The notes beneath the pieces are model-generated. The model was not told where the DNA came from. It worked only from the letters and a program-made list of their open reading frames with translations, and searched no databases. The position numbers were made by a program, and so were the translations under genes. From NCBI GenBank assembly GCA_026225435.1, contig JAMFST010000873.1:1-16211 (forward strand): 16,211 nucleotides of DNA, given 5' to 3'. Below are positions 14,088-16,211 of this stretch, piece by piece. Every line of letters starts with the position of its first letter. Positions within the stretch are counted from its first letter, which is position 1. This stretch comes from Labilithrix luteola (GTDB taxonomy: Bacteria; Myxococcota_A; Polyangia; Polyangiales; Polyangiaceae).

Positions 14088-14840
14088 ATGAGCAATTCGT
14101 TCGCAGGAAAGGTCGTCCTCGTCACTGGCGCCAACTCGGGAATCGGCGAGACCGCCGCGGCCCTCTTCGCCGAGGCGGGGGCCACCGTCATCGGCACCGC
14201 GCGACGCAAGGAGGCGCTCGAGGCGTCGCGCGCGCGTCACCCCAAGGTGAAGTGGGTGCTGGTCGACGTCACCAACGCGGCGGCGGTCAAGGACGCGGTC
14301 GAAGGGGTCGTCCGCACTCACGGCCGGCTCGACGTGCTGGTGAACAACGCGGCCACGTTCACCTTCGCGCCGCTCGATCAATCCGGCGAGGCGATGATCC
14401 GCGGTCAGTTCGAGGCCAACGTCTACGGCACCATCTTCGTCACCCAGGCGGCCCTCCCGGCCCTCAGGGAGAGCAAGGGGAGCATCCTCAACATCGGGAG
14501 TGCCGCCGGGCACAAGCCGGTGCCGAACGGATCGATCTACGGCGCGACCAAGGCCGCCATCGAGTCGCTCACCCGCTCGTGGGCCCTCGAGCTCGCGCCG
14601 CTGGGCATCCGCGTGAACACCATCGCCCCGGGTCCGACCAAGACGCCGGGCTTCGCCGCGATGGGCGGTTCACCGGCCGAGAAGGAGGCCATCACGGCCG
14701 CCATGGTCGGCCAGGTGCCGCTCGGGCGCATGGCCAGCACCGAGGAGGTGGGCCGCTGGATCGTGCAGCTGAGCGATCCGTCGGTGACGTGGATCACCGG
14801 GCAGATCTTCGGGGTCGACGGAGGAATGAGCCTGACCTGA
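14088..14840 (+). CDS. Classical SDR family NAD(P)-dependent oxidoreductase
   Basis: This 250-residue classical short-chain dehydrogenase/reductase has every landmark in place: TGANSGIG at residues 13-20 for the cofactor, D60 in the VDV segment, NNAA at 86-89, and the catalytic set N111, S138, Y151 and K155 (YGATK). PGPTKTPG follows at 181-188 and GVDGG sits near the C-terminus. It should interconvert an alcohol and a ketone. R39-R40 after the second strand (TARRKE) hints at NADP(H). The ATG at 14088 gives the usual short N-terminus. It is divergent from the LysR gene, its likely activator, and converges on a SnoaL-like gene with nine bases between the stops. Confidence 0.94.
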   Translation: MSNSFAGKVVLVTGANSGIGETAAALFAEAGATVIGTARRKEALEASRARHPKVKWVLVDVTNAAAVKDAVEGVVRTHGRLDVLVNNAATFTFAPLDQSGEAMIRGQFEANVYGTIFVTQAALPALRESKGSILNIGSAAGHKPVPNGSIYGATKAAIESLTRSWALELAPLGIRVNTIAPGPTKTPGFAAMGGSPAEKEAITAAMVGQVPLGRMASTEEVGRWIVQLSDPSVTWITGQIFGVDGGMSLT

Positions 14841-14849
14841 GCGGCACGC

Positions 14850-15230
14850 CTACTCGGTCTTCTCCACCAGACCCGCCCGCCACGCCGGCGGGTCGAACGG
14901 ATCTCCGAAGTACTGCGTCTCCCGCTGCACCTTGCCGTCGCGGAGCTCCATGAGGCTGACGGTGTACGTCGGCTTGCCGTCGTAGGTGATCACGTACTCG
15001 GTGATCCACAGATCACCCACGCCGTGGATTCGCTTGATGATGAAATGCCGCTCGGCCGGGTGACCGGCGCGCCCCTTCTGGATGTTCTGTCGCCCCCGGA
15101 ATCGCTCGCCCGACTGCGGATACTCGAGCACGGCATCCTCGGCGTAGATGTCGTGCTCGGCCTCGTAGTCACCCGCCTCGGACGCGGCCCAGTGCCGGTC
15201 GAGCGCGCTCCTGCTGTCTGCGTCCCCCAT
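14850..15230 (-). CDS. SnoaL-like/NTF2 family protein
   Basis: This 126-residue single-domain protein is typical of small SnoaL-like members: the first helix (DRHWAASEAGDYEAEHDIYA), DAVLEYPQSGERFRGRQNIQ, and the closing strands (YTVSLMELRDGKVQRETQYF, then DPFDPPAW). Members are dehydratases, isomerases or binding proteins; catalytic residues differ among subfamilies and I cannot assign one. The ATG at 15230 gives the expected N-terminus. The lipoprotein gene on the same strand stops ten bases upstream, so the two are probably one transcript. It is the second intact SnoaL-like gene here, besides the remnant at 12753-12950. Confidence 0.85.
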   Translation of the reverse strand: MGDADSRSALDRHWAASEAGDYEAEHDIYAEDAVLEYPQSGERFRGRQNIQKGRAGHPAERHFIIKRIHGVGDLWITEYVITYDGKPTYTVSLMELRDGKVQRETQYFGDPFDPPAWRAGLVEKTE

Positions 15231-15240
15231 GGCGGTTCCG

Positions 15241-15741
15241 TCAGCGCTTCGCGTCCGGGTGCATGGCGTTGTCGAGCCCCTGGATGATCTGCGTGTACAT
15301 GTTCTCGACGGCGTCCTCGACGTGACGCTCGCCCGTCTCCGTCGGGTTCGTCGGCTGGGCGGTGCCACCGACCTCGGAGAGCAGCTTCCCGTCCGCACCC
15401 AGCCACTTGGCGTGGAAGCGGATCAGGAGGAACACGCCCACGTCACCGATGTTGGAGAACTCCATCGAGATCTCGGTGAAGACGAGACGCGCGGCGGTGG
15501 GGTCCGCGCCGCTGACGAAGCGATCGCCGACCGCCGCGTGCAGACCGTTCGCCAGCGTCTGACGGAACTGGTGGATGTGCACCAGCCGCCCCGGCTCGTA
15601 ATCATCCGGAACCGCCGAAGCGTCGATGGCGAACTTCCCCACGTCGCCCGAGACCGACACGCTCGGACGCGGGTGCAACGCGTTGACGGTCAGCGAACAA
15701 CCACTCAAGGCGAGCGCAGCGACGAGCGCGAGAAATCTCAT
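15241..15741 (-). CDS. Putative outer-membrane lipoprotein of unknown function
   Basis: This 166-residue protein starts with a lipoprotein signal: MRFL, a hydrophobic run, then LSGC with the lipidation cysteine at residue 15 and serine after it, which favours outer-membrane sorting. The start at 15741 puts the signal peptide at normal length; the upstream in-frame start at 15771 would add ten charged residues ahead of it. The mature part has alternating beta-type segments (RLVFTEISMEFSNIGDVGVF, then FLLIRFHAKWLGADGKLL). A helical C-terminus follows (HVEDAVENMYTQIIQGLDNA). This layout is loosely reminiscent of small periplasm-facing lipoproteins such as DUF4410/YajG-type proteins, but I do not recognise the family. 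It is probably co-transcribed with the SnoaL-like gene downstream. Confidence 0.8.
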   Translation of the reverse strand: MRFLALVAALALSGCSLTVNALHPRPSVSVSGDVGKFAIDASAVPDDYEPGRLVHIHQFRQTLANGLHAAVGDRFVSGADPTAARLVFTEISMEFSNIGDVGVFLLIRFHAKWLGADGKLLSEVGGTAQPTNPTETGERHVEDAVENMYTQIIQGLDNAMHPDAKR

Positions 15742-15796
15742 CCGCGACGCTTTAAGGGAGCGGGTCGCCACCGCGCAAGCGCAAACCTCCGCACGC

Positions 15797-16211
15797 TCAG
15801 CGCGCGGCCATTCCGCCGTCGACGCGGATGTTCCCGCCGGTCAGCCAGCTGCCGCGGTCGGACGCGAGCAGCGCGACGACCTCCGCCACGTCGTCCACGC
15901 TCCCGTAGCGGCCGAGCGGAACGGACTGCGCGAAGACGTCGCCGGGGGCGCCCATCGCCTCGGCGAACGTCTTGCGCGTCTCCTCGCCGCCGGGTGTCAC
16001 CACCGGGCCCGGGGAGACGACGCTCACGCGGATGCCGATGGGTCCGAGCTCGACGGCGAGCGCGCGCGAATAGCTGTCGAGGGCTGCCTTCGCTGCGCAG
16101 TAATGGGCAAAGGGGGGAACTGCCATCGTCGAGACGTTCGACGAGATGTTCACGATGGCGCCCGCCTTCGACTCGCGCAGCGCCGGCAAGACGGCGTTCG
16201 TCAGGCGCACA
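15797..16211 (-). CDS. SDR family oxidoreductase, C-terminal part (5' end beyond the window)
   Basis: The frame is open to the window edge, so only about the last 138 residues are visible. They include the catalytic serine in NISSN, the YCAAK pair (Tyr and Lys four apart), SPGPVVTPGG, and the C-terminal GGNIRVDGGM of classical SDRs. The Rossmann N-terminus with TGxxxGIG should lie outside. A GTG near 16210 is an internal valine, not a start. The partner and substrate are unknown. It ends 55 bases before the lipoprotein start on the same strand. Confidence 0.92.
   Translation of the reverse strand, partial: VRLTNAVLPALRESKAGAIVNISSNVSTMAVPPFAHYCAAKAALDSYSRALAVELGPIGIRVSVVSPGPVVTPGGEETRKTFAEAMGAPGDVFAQSVPLGRYGSVDDVAEVVALLASDRGSWLTGGNIRVDGGMAAR

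Noticed and set aside
1..16211. CRISPR arrays, tRNA/rRNA genes, IS elements, attachment sites
   Set aside because: No regularly spaced repeats, cloverleaf, rRNA signature, transposase or terminal inverted repeats were seen on reading both strands.

Overview
The window is about 16.2 kb of very GC-rich, gene-dense bacterial chromosome. A type II secretion GspC-like protein, an ECF-type sigma factor with a large C-terminal extension, an FHA protein and catabolic oxidoreductases suggest a soil proteobacterium or myxobacterium (Myxococcota/old Deltaproteobacteria). This assignment is inferred from gene content and base composition, not from a marker gene. No rRNA, tRNA, CRISPR array, IS element or phage gene was seen.

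Left part (1-4976): the + strand carries an acyl-CoA synthetase remnant (N-terminal and C-terminal pieces joined in frame, catalytic core missing), an NTF2/SnoaL-like protein and an enoyl-CoA hydratase. They converge on a minus-strand type I Baeyer-Villiger monooxygenase with an N-terminal extension like that of 4-hydroxyacetophenone monooxygenase. This set looks catabolic, possibly ketone oxygenation plus CoA-ester breakdown. A class I/II aminotransferase is transcribed divergently from the monooxygenase across a region with a dyad operator/promoter candidate.

Middle part (4977-9824): on the minus strand, a GspC-like gene stands immediately upstream of an acyltransferase-3 membrane protein, and further upstream lies an unrecognised double-CxxC protein. 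On the + strand, divergent from that protein, come a small FHA-domain protein and the most striking gene here. That gene is an ECF-like sigma factor (residues 1-175) whose C-terminal half (about 211-415) reads as the class II catalytic core of the phenylalanyl-tRNA synthetase alpha chain. Motif 2 and motif 3 signatures are visible, but several substrate-pocket positions are altered. I know of no described sigma factor with this partner. A transcription factor with an amino-acid or nucleotide sensing domain is the working idea.

Right part (9776-16211): an ACS-type MFS transporter (tail-to-tail overlap with the sigma gene), an atypical NAD(P)-binding reductase divergent from a TetR regulator with two copies of a palindromic operator, a scar containing the 5'-truncated remains of a SnoaL-like gene and a MarR gene, a LysR regulator divergent from a classical SDR, another SnoaL-like protein, a small lipoprotein, and the C-terminal part of a second SDR cut by the window edge. 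This is an accessory oxidoreductase/regulator region with visible gene loss.
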